Source of the DNA: Todiramphus chloris collaris
Lineage: Eukaryota > Chordata > Aves > Coraciiformes > Alcedinidae
Direction of reading: 5' to 3'
DNA: 64,000 nt
Assembly (NCBI GenBank): GCA_025345505.1
Contig: JANVCC010000261.1
Coordinates: 5,405,301 to 5,469,300, forward strand
Position numbers and translations under genes: made by a program. Numbering within the stretch: the first letter of the stretch is position 1; each line of letters begins with the position of its first letter. The notes under the pieces are model-generated. The model was not told the DNA's origin and ran no database searches. It saw only the letters and a list, made by a program, of their open reading frames with translations. Positions 50,902-62,872 of this stretch are shown in pieces.

Positions 50902-53900
50902 GTGAGTCCTCCCACTGAATCCAGGTCCGATTGCAGCAGCAGCACATCCTCAGCCCTGGCAGGATTCTCTTGCAGCCTCCTCTCCACGGATGGGCCTGCA
51001 GACCAGGAGCAATGTGGTCCAGCTGGCAGCTGCCAGACTCTCACCACACCACTCACCAGTCCCTGCTGCTCTCTTCCAGGGGCCCAGAAGAGCTGCACTC
51101 TCCCAGCCATTCACTGCTTTAACCAGGCCTCTGACCCACATGCAAATCACACTTCCTGGTCCTTCTGCCTCCTGGTCCTTCAGGTGGTTCAGAGCTTCTG
51201 AAGACAATGGGGCAGCTGATGCTGCTGAGCCCCAGCAATCAGCTGGCCACACTGTTCTGGGGCAGGGAGAGGAGGGCTGAGCACTCTTGTCCACTTTTGC
51301 ACGTGACAGTGTGCAGGGTGCCTCGTTTCCACACCCTCAGAATAGGTGAACTTGTAACCTGCTTTAAAATGTTAAAATTTGCATGATCAGTAGAGGCTTC
51401 TTGGCAATAAACTTGGGGGGGAGGGGATAGTCCAGCCAAGAATATGCAATACATAGCTAATTCTTGAAGTACTGCCTGGGTTATCCACAGCATGTCTGGC
51501 CAAGATGTAGGGTTTGAACAGGTTTTTTGCTGTGGTTGTTCTCTCTAGCTCTTCTTTATACCTCTACTCTTGCCCTGTATTCTGTGCTCTCAGTGCTGCT
51601 GTGATGACATTGCAGTGGGGAGAGAGGAAAGACAAAACCCCTTGTCTCTAACACAGCTGGACCTGGGGCATGAAGAGACACAGCAAGACTGATGGACTTA
51701 GGAACTTGGGAGAGTGTGTTTAGTCACGTTTGCAAAAGGCAAGATGTGGGGTTGGGAGAAGTTTCGTGATTTGACCTATGTTGTGGCAAATTTGGGAATT
51801 TCTCACTGGTAAGTGCTGGCTGAATTCTATATTAAGATCATCCCCACAATCTTCTTCCTCTTCAAATGATCAGATACGTGGCATAGGCAAGTATTAGTCT
51901 GATCCTACTGTAGGAATAGAGGTGGAATGTCTCTGAATATATTGGGCAGTATCCTGATTTTCTACCTTTGCACAAAGCTCAGGAGCCAGACAGTAAGGCA
52001 AGACAATCCCACATAATTAATCTCCAGTGATGGATAGGAAACAGTACTGGGAGACCTCACATCATCATTTCATCACAAACCAGTGTGTTTGCTGCTGGTT
52101 GAACACGCGTGATGTTCAGTGGCTATAGGTATTTCAGTCCTATTTTCTTGATCTGAGATCTCCTGGCACTTGTAGCAATAGTTTTAGTCACATCTGCTCT
52201 GAAGGCAGGAGGAAAAGTAATGTCAACAAATCCATAATATCACAATAAATCATTCTTGCAACAATAAATACACGTGATTTGGAAAAAGTAGCACACTTTC
52301 ATAGTTTGTATTTAGTGTTATTGGAGTATATGAGAATCTAGTGCATACCTCTAAACCTCTTGGGGTGGGGGGGAAAAGGGAATAGGAGAATGGGTACAAT
52401 AGAAAAGATACACGAGAGATTTCAAGGCATGAGCAAATATGTTTTTCTGTAAATAAGTGTCACTGTTTTTTAAATCTTCACTGATGAAAAAGGTTGCTTA
52501 AGTATTAATTAGAGTCTAGAAGCAGAGATGCCTAAGCACATACAGCTTTTAAAAATTATTTTTGTCATTCTAAATTCTTATCAGCAATAGGGATAACCAT
52601 TTTGAGAGTCATCAACACATTTATTATTCTTTCAGTAGTTGTTAATTATAAGATTGGTAGCTACCCAGTGACAGATACAGTTCTTGAGGGATTTTTGCTG
52701 AGACAGTTGATAGCATCTGAGCAATCAGTAACAGCACATCTACATCTGACCCATATTTTGGAATTTGATATAAATCATGTTGCTAATGAGTAGTGCATGA
52801 GGCAATAACTAGTTCCATTTAAGTCTTGTAATTTACAGAAAAGCCATTTGTCCTGCAGTGTATTTAATGGCAGATATTCCTGGCAGTTAATTTGATAAAT
52901 GATTGTCTAGCACATGAAGAGTGGGTTTTCAGAGTTCTCATATTCAGCTTGATGTGGTTCCAACAAGAACAATTTTACCTCAAAGGGGAAATTAGGTCTG
53001 TGTAACTGAGCTAAGGTGGTACACTGAAAGTATTCCCATGTTACAGTGCCAATCAGGTGGCCTTGGCAAGAGGCAGAGGAGCAATGCCTCAGTCTTCTGA
53101 TAGAGTATAAAGGAAAGGATCTACCTCAGCAATTTGTTTTACCCACTGCTTAAGAGAATGTTGTGCTGTTATAAAAAGCATGGGAGGTGACAAATGTGAG
53201 TTACAATAGTATGCACGAAGAGAAGTAAATAAATAAAAATAAGTATCCTGTCTTCATCTCTGCAATATATGCTTAATCTTTGTTTGCACACACAGACATT
53301 GCAGAACCTGATAATGTTTGCCATTAAGATTTTTAATTGTCCTGAAGTACTCCAGGATAGGAAGCAGTATGCTAAAAATACACAGTATCACCTTGGAGGA
53401 ACCTGACACTGCAAAATTCATTGCAAAAATATTCAGATTTCCCTCTGTGTATGGATACATTTCCTTGTTCCTGTTAAGACTGGCAACTTAATAAATAATG
53501 TTAAGTACACTAAGAAAATAGTTCCATTTAAAGTAAAGCCCTTCAGTTTTGTTTCAGGAAAAGACGTGCTCTGTGGTTTTGGCTGTGACACAAACGAGTG
53601 TCAAGGAAAGAACATGAAAGATAAAGCAGGTTCACATGGAGCACAATGCCCTCAATATGTCAGTGGCAGCTTTTTCACTACCACCTCAATAAATGTAGAA
53701 GTCTTTAATGGCTTCTTACAACCGTTCAGTCCAGCTGGCTTTGTGATTTGTATACTTTTCTCTGGGCTGGGTTAAGGTTTTGCTTCTTCACACTGTGACC
53801 GTGTCCCTGCAGCGTGCAGTCACACCGAAACAAATTCACTGAGCTAATTGTCCTTTATTTATCCTTTGTACACTGGAAGTCATTTAGAAGTCAGTCCATT

Positions 53901-55638
53901 TCTGCCGATGTAAAACTGGATTATGCAGTTGTAAGGCTAAGGGCAATCGTGGTGGTTGCAGAGGAGGAAAAAAGATCTAACAGGACCCTTCCTGTTTGAG
54001 TAGTTTCAGTAGTTTCTCTTCATAATCCCAGCTCTGCTTTTATTCACTCAAGGTGAGACCTTTGTTAACTTCAGTCAGTGTGGGGAACATGACAACCTCC
54101 ACATTCTTTGTGGTCTCAGTCATATCTCTGCATAAACATAAAAGAAAGAAAAAATAAGTAGGGTTTATGACCAAATCTTCAGCTCCTGGAAATCAGTACA
54201 TCTCTTTCCATTAGTGCTTAACATAGTGAGTCTGATTAAGATAGTGAATCTTGTGATTCTGGTGGGAGAACATCTAAAGTATGGATTGAAGTGTCCTGTA
54301 TTCTACAGCTTAATATGCTAAATCGTAAAATTATTCTGGTCTTTTTGGGAAACAAGCTCTACCCAGTGAGCCAATGCTGAGAAAGCCTTGGCATTGACAT
54401 ACGATGTCCAGATGAAATTTAACAGTGACATTTTTCTCATAGGAAAGCAAGATGCATTGCTTTGGATAACTAGATCCCAATTTCCAGGGGAGTTGTAAGA
54501 TCAGGCTAGTCTGATCTTCTGCCTGCCAGAAATATGGATTTGTTACACTGTCAAAATGAACGAGCACTTATTTTTCCAGATTTGCACATAAGCTCCTTGA
54601 CAGGTATACTTGCCATCTGTAGCCTTCTGTGTTTAAAAAAAGTCCTCAGTCCAATTCTACCTGTCCAAATATAAGTGGAAAATGCAGACACCTCATCAAA
54701 GCACCCTGCATCTTAGCTGATTAATAGCTACGGTCAAATGACCAGGGAAATTCCACACGAAGCTGAACTTGATGCTGGCAGATGGTTTTGCCAGCCGCAG
54801 TGACCTGCAGCCTGCCCTCAGCAGTGCTGCCTTTTGCACGCAGCGTTCACGGGCTTAAGGATATTCTTTGCTGAACAGTGCTAAGCCTGTCGGTATAAGC
54901 TGCCAACGCAACATGGTGATTGCTGCAGATTTCTCAGGTCAGTGTTCAGGCCTGACAGGAGCCTTGCGACGTATGGCCAGCTGCGTGCAGCCCCCACGGA
55001 TGACAGTGTGCTCCTCGCTGCAGCAGCCGGATTGTCACCAGCCTAATCTCATTCATGCCCAGCTATTTATATCAGCCATCATCACGTGGAGGCAGGGCTA
55101 CTCGAGTGAATGGCCATTTATCTGTGTCTGTAAGGGTTTCACAATCTGGCCGTGTGCTGATTGAAGCATAAAACGTGAAAATAGATATCTAGGGAAGATA
55201 AATTTGATAATCTGTGCTAAAAACTGCAAGTGTGCAGATTGCCATGAAGGCTATGATGGCAGCTGGGGCTGTGGGAAGCCCAGGAGATGAATGTTCCACC
55301 TGCTCACTAGAGTCAGATCCTAGGCAGTGCTGGGGTGCAAGTGGCTGACAGTGTTGGGATAACCCCCAGAGTGTAGTTATCTGCCGGCAGTGGACTCAGC
55401 CCTCGTCTTATGTAAGTAGAACTTAAAGGGTATCCATCATATATAAATATAAATCGCTGTGGTTCCCGTCAGGGCAACTGGTAACCAAACATGTGCTTGT
55501 TTCTGCTGCTTCTCACTGACACTCAGCTGAGATGCTGAGAGCAGATTTTACACAGACTCTGCATCTGTGGCTACAAACCCGTGAAAGATCTCTGGCAGAG
55601 AGTCTGAAGCTTCTTTTCTTTTCCTTCCTTATCTGCAG
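50902..55638 (+). other. NOL4: NOL4 last intron
   Basis: From gtgagt (50902) to the acceptor ttcttttccttccttatctgcag ending at 55638. The first 400 bases remain GC-rich and open in several frames (ORF 50662-51201 is 179 codons long but crosses both splice sites of the cassette exon in a different frame). The rest is AT-rich. A moderately GC-rich block at about 54770-55160 has no recognisable content. No named repeats were seen. Confidence 0.8.
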
Positions 55639-55832
55639 GTCCAACAGATCTCAGTATGAAGAGGCAGTTAGCGACCAGCTCTGGATCCTCCAGTAGTTCA
55701 AGCTCCAGACCCCAGCTGAGTCCGACTGAAATAAATGCAGTGAGGCAGCTCGTGGCAGGGTATCGAGAATCAGCCGCATTTTTATTGCGTTCTGCAGATG
55801 AACTGGAAAACCTTATTTTGCAGCAGAACTGA
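55639..55832 (+). CDS. NOL4: NOL4 terminal coding exon (PTDLSMK motif, C-terminal helix)
   Basis: The last coding segment, 194 bp: two bases complete the split Gly codon, then 63 codons and TGA at 55830-55832. It encodes [15 protein letters not shown], a Ser run, [20 protein letters not shown] and [20 protein letters not shown] followed by Asn. The C-terminal helix ending LENLILQQN is shared by NOL4 and NOL4L; the [14 protein letters not shown] version is NOL4-like. PTDLSMK fits the PxDLS consensus by which transcriptional repressors recruit CtBP; a CtBP link is inferred from the motif. The C-terminal 38 residues are Leu/Ala-rich and predicted helical, and could mediate oligomerisation (inference). 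The protein ends at the normal family C-terminus with no truncation or frameshift. Confidence 0.97.
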
Positions 55833-56638
55833 GTCACGTGACCTTCACACTGGCCTGGTCTTATCTCAGAGTTTCCACTAATGACATTTTGATTTCCAAG
55901 AGCACACACTTCAGTTACTGCACAGTCTTTTAGGAGAGTTAATTACCATAATGCCACACTGTTCTTGATCCATAAAGTGATGTGTTAAGGTGCTTCAAAG
56001 TGAACTTCGACCTCTGGTATTTCCGAGGTACTTTACTGTGTCCAGCCTATTGCTTTTGTTTTAGTGTGTCAGCATAAATATCGAAAAAGTGGCTAGAAAT
56101 TAACTCGTTCTAACATGTGGAGAAAACAGAAGATGCTGTGATGGTTTAAAAAAAAAAACAAAAAAAAAGGTTCAAGATCCAAGTGCAATATTAGTGGAAT
56201 GTGATACTGACTCATTGGACTTAAAGCTGCAGTATATGGCAAACCGTTGCCAAATGTCCTGTTGCTACAGGGCATGATTGCAATTAAAAGGATCTTGTAT
56301 TTTAAAAAAATGTAATTTTTATAAAAAACAAAACAAAAGATTTTTGTTTTCATTCAAGATTTTTCATTTTTACTTTGGTAAACTTTTTCACTGGTCCTGA
56401 AAATGTTTTAAGGAGCTATTTTAAGTCCCCCCCCCCCTTCCTCTCTTGAACCCCTGACTGTGCCCTTCTCCCCAACTTCATATTCTTTCTACAATGAGTA
56501 ACTCTTGATGCTGGATAATTCTTCCCCCTGTACTGTAAATTGTCATCTATGGAATACCTTCCAAAGGAAGCATGCATTTCCTGCATTCATACCATTCTCA
56601 ACTCCATTCTGTAATATATTGCAGCTTTACTAGCAACT

Positions 56639-56644
56639 AATAAA
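56639..56644 (+). promoter_or_regulatory. Poly(A) signal AATAAA (proximal candidate)
   Basis: Canonical hexamer about 800 bases after the NOL4 stop codon, followed by GAGTTGAGGG and a T run that could act as the downstream element. It would give a short 3' UTR. A second AATAAA at 56691-56696 lies in an A-rich tract and is less convincing. Confidence 0.5.
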
Positions 56645-57594
56645 GAGTTGAGGGTTTTTTTAAAAAGACATATCATTGAGGAGAAAAAAAAATAAAAAGA
56701 AAAAAAAAAAAGAAAAATTGATTTCTTATGGTGAGCTCATCTAACTCCATGATCACTGCTGCTGTCCTATACAAGTCCCTCTAGTTGTGATTGGATGTAG
56801 ATGATGAATGTTAAGAGGTTGCAAGTGACAATCTGAAAATTTGCACTCTTGTGTGTATTTATTTTTTTCCTTAATTTAAACAAAATTCTTACCGAGGAAA
56901 GTCATTGACACTTCTGGTATGATTTGTATAACTCCCAGGCCTAGCTAAAACCTGTACAAAACTGTAAATGGATGCAGCTGCAACTATGATAAAACTCTTC
57001 TCTCCCCTTCCCCACTCTTCCCAACCCCTCTATTTCTTATTTTATAATATTGATTACACATTAATGGTGTTTTCTTTGTGCACTACGGCAGGCTTATTTT
57101 TAAGTATATAGAAAAAAGTACTTTAGTTTATGCTTACTGTACTATCTGTTCTGTTGGTTAGATTTTGTTGAATAACGAGTTTCTTGTGCATTCCTAAATT
57201 TGCCTTATTTCATGTACAAAATTTTATGTAATTCCATTTTTGACAATGAGTTTAAGGCATCGGTGATATTTTATATCTACTTGTTACATATAGTTTTCCA
57301 AGTAATGACTGTGATTGTGACCAAGTAATGTGCACTTTTTCTTGTAACTGTGGACATTGCTATGCTTTTTTTTCTCTAGTGTTTCTAGAATTACTGTTGC
57401 TTACAGTTATGTAAAAGAAAAAGAACTTTTGTGATACTGTTGGTGAATATTAATGTGAAAAAGCCTATGAAATATGAGTATTTTGGAGGTACATAGATAC
57501 ACAAACATCTCTAAGTTGTGGACTGGTGTTCACATATTTAAACGAGAATTCAAAACCTGAGGGCTGGAATCATTTCCTCTGTTTTGTTTGGGTA

Positions 57595-57600
57595 AATAAA
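57595..57600 (+). promoter_or_regulatory. Poly(A) signal AATAAA (distal candidate)
   Basis: Canonical hexamer in GGTAAATAAACAG, preceded by a T-rich stretch and followed by the GU-rich ATTTCTGTGTTT. This is the best-looking 3' end signal for the long NOL4 transcript. Confidence 0.6.
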
Positions 57601-57620
57601 CAGATTTCTGTGTTTAAATA

Positions 57621-60549
57621 CATGATTGTGAAACATTGTAACATTTAAATTGACATGGCATTTAAAGCTATAAATATTATTGTCTTTAAATAGGAAAAGG
57701 AGATTTTCAGGCCAGTTCATGTAGACACTCAAACCTCATTTCTCAAAATTACTGAGTATCCCCCAGTAGGCTGTTCTAGATGGAGTTTTGTATTAATGAA
57801 GAATTTCCTCAATAAGAGCAGAAGCAGGTGTCCATAAATCACAAGGTTTGAGTCACCAGCATTTTGTGATCTTAAACTGCCTGGAGGCAACACTGCTTTG
57901 CCACTCTACATTTCTTCTTAAAAATCTATTGGATGTCTTTTTAAAGACACTTACTCTGGGGTATGAGAATATTATGTCAAATTCTTACTAGTTGCTACCC
58001 ATCACTTGAGAGATCTGTTTGCTCCTAACATCTTCTCACCATGCTTCTGAAAGCCTATAGCTTGTCTCTACCATAAATGTGTGGTTGCCTCAGCTTTTGT
58101 CCCACCAGGCATTCAAAAGCCTGTTAGGAACCAAGTGCTTTTTTTTCTCTCTTCCACTTTCAGATATCTACAGCTGCTTCTGTCTCTTGCATGCCAGGAG
58201 AGGATGGAGCAGGTATGTTGTGCCACATCACTATCTTGGCCTCATCTGAATTAAAACTCTGGCATACTTCTTTGACAGAGAAGAGTGACAACTATGCCTA
58301 GCTCTCAAAGCTTCCTTAGTCTTGTTGTGCAGGACAGTTGTGCTGCCAACTAAGCAGCAATCAGCAGATTTTCTAATAGGCTGCTTGCCAGCCAGGAATG
58401 CTCCTCCGCTGGGCAACCTCACTGCTTTTCAAGTTGTCTTACTAAATCCAGGTAAGGACAAAAGGCTAGATGATGAGGAGGTAAGAGATTTACTTCAGTG
58501 TTCTCTGACTCTTCTTTACCCTCCCCAAGTTAGTCCTCTTCTTGAGGGAGTTGTAGGAAAGTTGGGAATCACTGTAAAACCTTTAAGGCCCATGGCCATT
58601 CTCCCCTTTTTCCTGCTCCACTCCAGCCTATTTGGATAGTTCTCCAAGGAAGTGTCCTACAGCACACACATCCTCCTCTTCTGTCTGCCTTCTGAAATAT
58701 TTAGGGCCTTCTTCAGTTACAGGTGCAATTGATGTCCTTCTCTACAGGCTTGTACAAATACTTAGCTTTTTGTCCTCAAGGGGTTTATCTGTGCCAAATT
58801 CCAGCAGACTGATGGGGTTTTTTACTCTCTAGCTGTTTCCACCTTTTAGTACTGGATTTATTAATCCCTTCTTTGGAACAGTCATAGATTCAGGTGTAGT
58901 TTTAACTTCCTCTTCTTCTAAGAGAATACTGAAACTCAGACCCATCCTGTGAAACAGAGATCATAGATCTCAGTCCACTTTCGTGTGTGCAAATCTAGAT
59001 CCAAGCATCACGAGTACTTGCATCCAGTGTAGACCTCAGAGAAACTTCTGCCTGCTTTGAACCTCCCAAGGAAGTAAAGGTGCAGGTGGAAATCTTGCTC
59101 CAGCTATAGACCGAGTCAGGTATCCAGAAATAACTTATCTCTTTCTCTTATCCACATCTTCTATAATCAATTCCTGATCACCTCAGCCTAACTATTGCTG
59201 CTAGGATAAGACCAATCCCTCCAGCATGGGCGTGACTGCTTAAGGTGGCCTTCAGAAAAGCATTGTGTTTATATCTAGTATCTTTATTAAACTTGTACTT
59301 CATGATGTCTCACTACAGAACCTCATCAGTGCAGACTGGTCCTTGAGACAGCCTCACATCTTCCCAGCTATCCTGGAGTTTCCCTGAGAGTGGCCCTGTA
59401 AGAACTTCAGTCTTCAATGGCTTGATGAAGACTGGGAGGGATGGTGGGAGGATGTCATAGAATGTCTCTGAATTCCCATCTAGAGTTAAGTACCAAACTT
59501 GGCCATCACCTCAGTAGGTTCAGTCTCTTTAGGCTTACATCCACACTGGAAAGACAAATCATTTATCTGTTCTTCTCTCTTCCCTCCCTGATTTCCAGGG
59601 TATTTTTCACTGATTAGGGCAAGCAGCTCTGGGTAATAGCTTCAGATGCCACCTTAGGTTCTGGGAGTGGACAATCCGATGCATTTGGCAACTAACCAGA
59701 TTTTTTTTACTGCTTTCAATGTCAGCTGGGAAACTGGAGTCAGAACACATGAAAAAAAGACCTGGAGTCAAAAGTTTTTATCCATATTGGCACCTTGCTG
59801 CCTGTCATCGAAGGAGAGCACCACCGTACCAGCCATGATGAGTACCAGAAGCTACAGAAAGACAACGCATCGGTAAGCGAGTATTTGACAGTGCAGATGC
59901 TGTCCATCCTGTATGGAGAATTACTTCTCTGAATGAGGAAAAGCAGATGAACGTGTACATGACCATAGCTATAAAACTAATTGGAAAACAGGGTTATGCT
60001 GAAGGTGCTGGATGTTCTTGCTGTAATGACCTGAGTCCCTGCTGAATACGGTTTAGGTGGAGGTAAGGTGGTTTTGGTAAAATTCCATTGAAATAAGGAA
60101 CAATTTAATTTTTCTCAAGTTCCTAGCACTGTGTTAAATACTTTCCATAAATATGTTAAAACTCTTCTGAATCTGGGGTTGAGTGGCTTGTGAAGCATTC
60201 ATAAGGGAGACCTATGTTTTTCTATGTAAAGAAAAGCTGATCTCAGTAGATCCTGGAGTCAGGATCTAGCCCTGACTCCAACCACTATTGAAAAACAGTT
60301 ACCAGCACATGAAAAAGAATTGTGAATTGATGGCAGAAATCAAGCAATGCCACAACAGATGGTTACTGGAGTAAGTATGTAAGAATATAAAATGTCTGTA
60401 CTGGACAAGACCAACTGTCCACAGCCTCCTAGTCTATCTCTGATAACAAATAAGAGAAAGATGTGGCAGATCCAGCTGACCAGAAGAGCAAAGCAAGCAT
60501 ATAGCAACGCTCTCTAAATGCACAGCTACAGTCTACAACAGTTTGAGGC
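57621..60549. other. Intergenic DNA downstream of NOL4
   Basis: No recognised gene or repeat. The base composition is more mixed than in the introns, and several frames stay open for 60-105 codons (for example 58322-58639). A stretch at about 59720-59960 has an acceptor-like tcaatgtcag (ending about 59725), a strong donor-like gcatcg|gtaagc near 59875, and coding-looking text in shifting frames; see findings. A perfect 10-bp hairpin lies at 60254-60280. An unrecognised old repeat or a decayed gene copy is possible. Confidence 0.6.
60254..60280. repeat. Perfect 10-bp inverted repeat with 7-nt loop
   Basis: TGGAGTCAGG (60254-60263), ATCTAGC, CCTGACTCCA (60271-60280). It is an exact stem in intergenic DNA, function unknown. 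Confidence 0.85.
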
Positions 60550-60830
60550 TGTGGTGGGTTGTCCCTGGATGACAGGAAAGTCCCCACCCTGCCACTCACG
60601 CACTCCCCATAGTGGCACAGGGAGAAAACCAGCAAGGCAAGAGCGATGGGGGGGAAAAAAGTGGGTCAAGATTAATAAGCACAGAATGATAAAGTGATGC
60701 AAAGGGGAGCGCTCACCAGCTCCCAGCAGCAGACAGCTGCCCAGTGCATCCCCGAGCAATGGCTGCTTTGGAGACACGCCACCCCAGTTGCCCCCACGTT
60801 GTACTGCCAAGAAGGATGTCCTATGGCACG
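60550..60830 (+). mobile_element. Partial endogenous retrovirus LTR, avian type
   Basis: It starts TGTGGTGGGTTGTCCCTGGA, continues with a CCCACC...CCACTCACGCACTCCCC stretch, GGGAGAAAACCAGCAAGGCA and a GTGGGTCAAGATTAATAAGC region, and includes CCCCGAGCAATGGCTGCTTTGGAGACA. These blocks, in this order, resemble the 5' two-thirds of bird LTRs whose consensus begins TGTGGTGGGTTGACCCTGG. The 3' part is missing or diverged, and no internal retroviral sequence adjoins it. It may be distantly related to the LTR at about 6340-6988 but on the opposite strand. The right boundary is approximate. Confidence 0.55.
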
Positions 60831-62543
60831 GTGTGTTATGTCATAAGAAGATTATCAGGCACAAAAGGTGGGTTGCTTGAGGCCGTGCAGTCTGTGAGTG
60901 CCTGAGCCAGGCCTGCTGACTCCTTGCCGATGTCCCACCCCAGTAAAGCCCACTCTGGATGTCCAAGTGCACTATATGGAGCTGAAAAACCAGATTCTCT
61001 TTTTCTGCTAAGCTGTCCTCATGATGGGAGCAAATGTTGGGGAAGAGGGTCCAAAAATTTTATTTTTTTTTATTTTAACCCAAATAATGTGCTTAAATCT
61101 CTTTTTCACTATGGAAGAGAAGCAGAAAAGAGCTGGAAAGGCTGTAAAATTACTAACTGCTTTATGAATAGAAACCATATGTTGTGCCACCTAATTCAGT
61201 TAATTTCTCTGGGTGTGGAAAAAGATATTTTAATGCAAAGTTGGGTTTTTTTGTCCCTTTGCTAATAATGTCTGGAAACACAAATGAAAAGAGTTCTAAT
61301 TATTGTGACTCTCTCTATATTACATGTTTTTTAAGTACACCTCTGCTTTGGTAAGCCAATTATGAAATTATGGTGTAAGGAGAGCTGGGAGAATTATCCA
61401 TCCTACCGATTGCACATAGATAGGATTGTCCTTGTTTTCCCCCAGAGTCTAGGTAACCAGTGACTCAGCAGGGGGGTAGATCACAGTAGCTAATTAAAAA
61501 GAAACAGTCTTGCTGAATTTTCAGGGTTTTCTAGAACATAATTTAAAGTTTTTCCTAATGCTCGTCTGGACACCTAGTTCAGGTGTCTTCCCCTTTTCCT
61601 GCAAGCCTGACATTTGATTATTGTTGAGTTGCTCATCAGCTCTTGGTGCTGGTTTGTGTTTCACACTCAGTCCCTACACAGTGAAGCACTCACAGCAGCA
61701 AAAGCACTAGGAAAAAAATGGAAACGTGGAAAGGATAAATAGTATTAATTTTTCAAATGCAGCTCTTTTTAAACACTTCAAAAGAATATTTATTTTTTTA
61801 ATTTTTTTTTTGTGGTTACAAACTCAGAGTGCTTTAGCACCGTAAGCTTGACCTATTTATTTCCTCTCATACTCTGCAGCAAGGAGGGAAGGATTTGCTG
61901 TGTAGAGGGATAGCTTCTAGCTGAGAAAAGCACTTACTGCCCTAGCCAGCAGGCAGCCTTATCAGTGTTCATTTGCTACCCCTGATATTTGAAAATTCCA
62001 AGCTACAAGGCATGCTTAACTTGCTGATCTGGTCTCTAATAATTAGAGGCACAGGCTAATTTTATTTTATTTTTTAATATCTTTGTCCAATCTTTTCTTT
62101 TTCTTTTCAATGCAAATATTAAAACTATAAAGAAAAGCAGAAAATGAGATTATAGATTTAATATAAATCTTTAATATCCAACATACAGCTGAGGTCCATA
62201 TTCAGAAAACTTTAATAGTCTGAGTACTACAGCACAAAACTCATATGATTGCTCCTATTTTTACAACTATTATTAATAGCATTTACAGTATATGGAGTCC
62301 AGATTTCTTCTGCTATGTGAGGAAATCTCTGCAGTGGTACTCAATCCTCTTCTTTGGACTAGGGTGTCAAAGAAGGCAGCACAACCTGTCTGTTCTTCCT
62401 GCCAAATTCTTCCTCACTCTGTTACCATACAAGCACTGCTGATAAGGGGCTTGAAATCACACTCAATTAAAAAAAAACTACCACATGGTTATTGACTAAA
62501 GTTTAATGGCTTAGACACCAAATCGTTTAGATCGTGGTAGAAG
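60831..62543. other. Intergenic DNA without recognised features
   Basis: AT-rich sequence with T/A runs (for example 61791-61812). ORFs up to 113 codons (60924-61265) show no family resemblance. Nothing else could be supported. Confidence 0.7.
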
Positions 62544-62587
62544 TACAGAATGGTTTAGGTTAGAAGGGCCCCTCAAAGATCATCTAG

Positions 62588-62589
<2 letters not shown>

Positions 62590-62627
<38 letters not shown>
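62590..62627. repeat. (AC)19 microsatellite inside CR1
   Basis: Thirty-eight bases of uninterrupted AC sit where CR1 copies usually have a short C-rich stretch after GATCATCTAG. This suggests expansion inside the element after insertion. It is the longest microsatellite in the window and likely length-polymorphic. Confidence 0.95.
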
Positions 62628-62629
<2 letters not shown>

Positions 62630-62858
62630 CCCCTCCCTCCCTGCCTCTTCAACGAGACCAAACTGCTCAAAGCCCCATCCAACTTGACCTTGACCACTTG
62701 CAGTGATGGGGCATCCACTGCTTCTTGGGGTAATCTGTTCCACAGTCTCACCAACTATATTGTAAAGAATTTCTTCCTTATAACCTATCTAAATTTACCC
62801 TCTTTCACTTTAAAATGATTACCCCTTGTTCTGTGGGGTCCTCTGAAAGGTAGGGGTC

Positions 62859-62872
62859 GGGGGGGGGGGGGG
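62859..62872. repeat. G14 homopolymer
   Basis: Fourteen consecutive G within the CR1 fragment. Its length may be unreliable in the assembly. Confidence 0.9.

Larger units (their letters stand above)
55833..57620 (+). other. NOL4: NOL4 3' untranslated region (estimated extent)
   Basis: It follows the stop codon without a further splice signal that I can support. The sequence is AT-rich, with A runs at about 56149-56168 and 56683-56712, a C11 run at 56427-56437, and several ATTTA motifs. The downstream end is set by the AATAAA at 57595-57600, followed by a U/GU-rich stretch (atttctgtgttt). The true cleavage site needs transcript data. ORFs within it are not coding. Confidence 0.7.

Noticed and set aside
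50662..51201. 179-codon + strand ORF, the longest in the window
   Set aside because: It crosses the cassette exon and both its splice sites in a different frame, lies in a GC-rich stretch where stops are rare, and resembles no family I know.
15146..55832. Assignment to the paralogue NOL4L
   Set aside because: [36 protein letters not shown] and YINGNGTYSYHSY fit NOL4, and the large AT-rich introns also fit NOL4 better.
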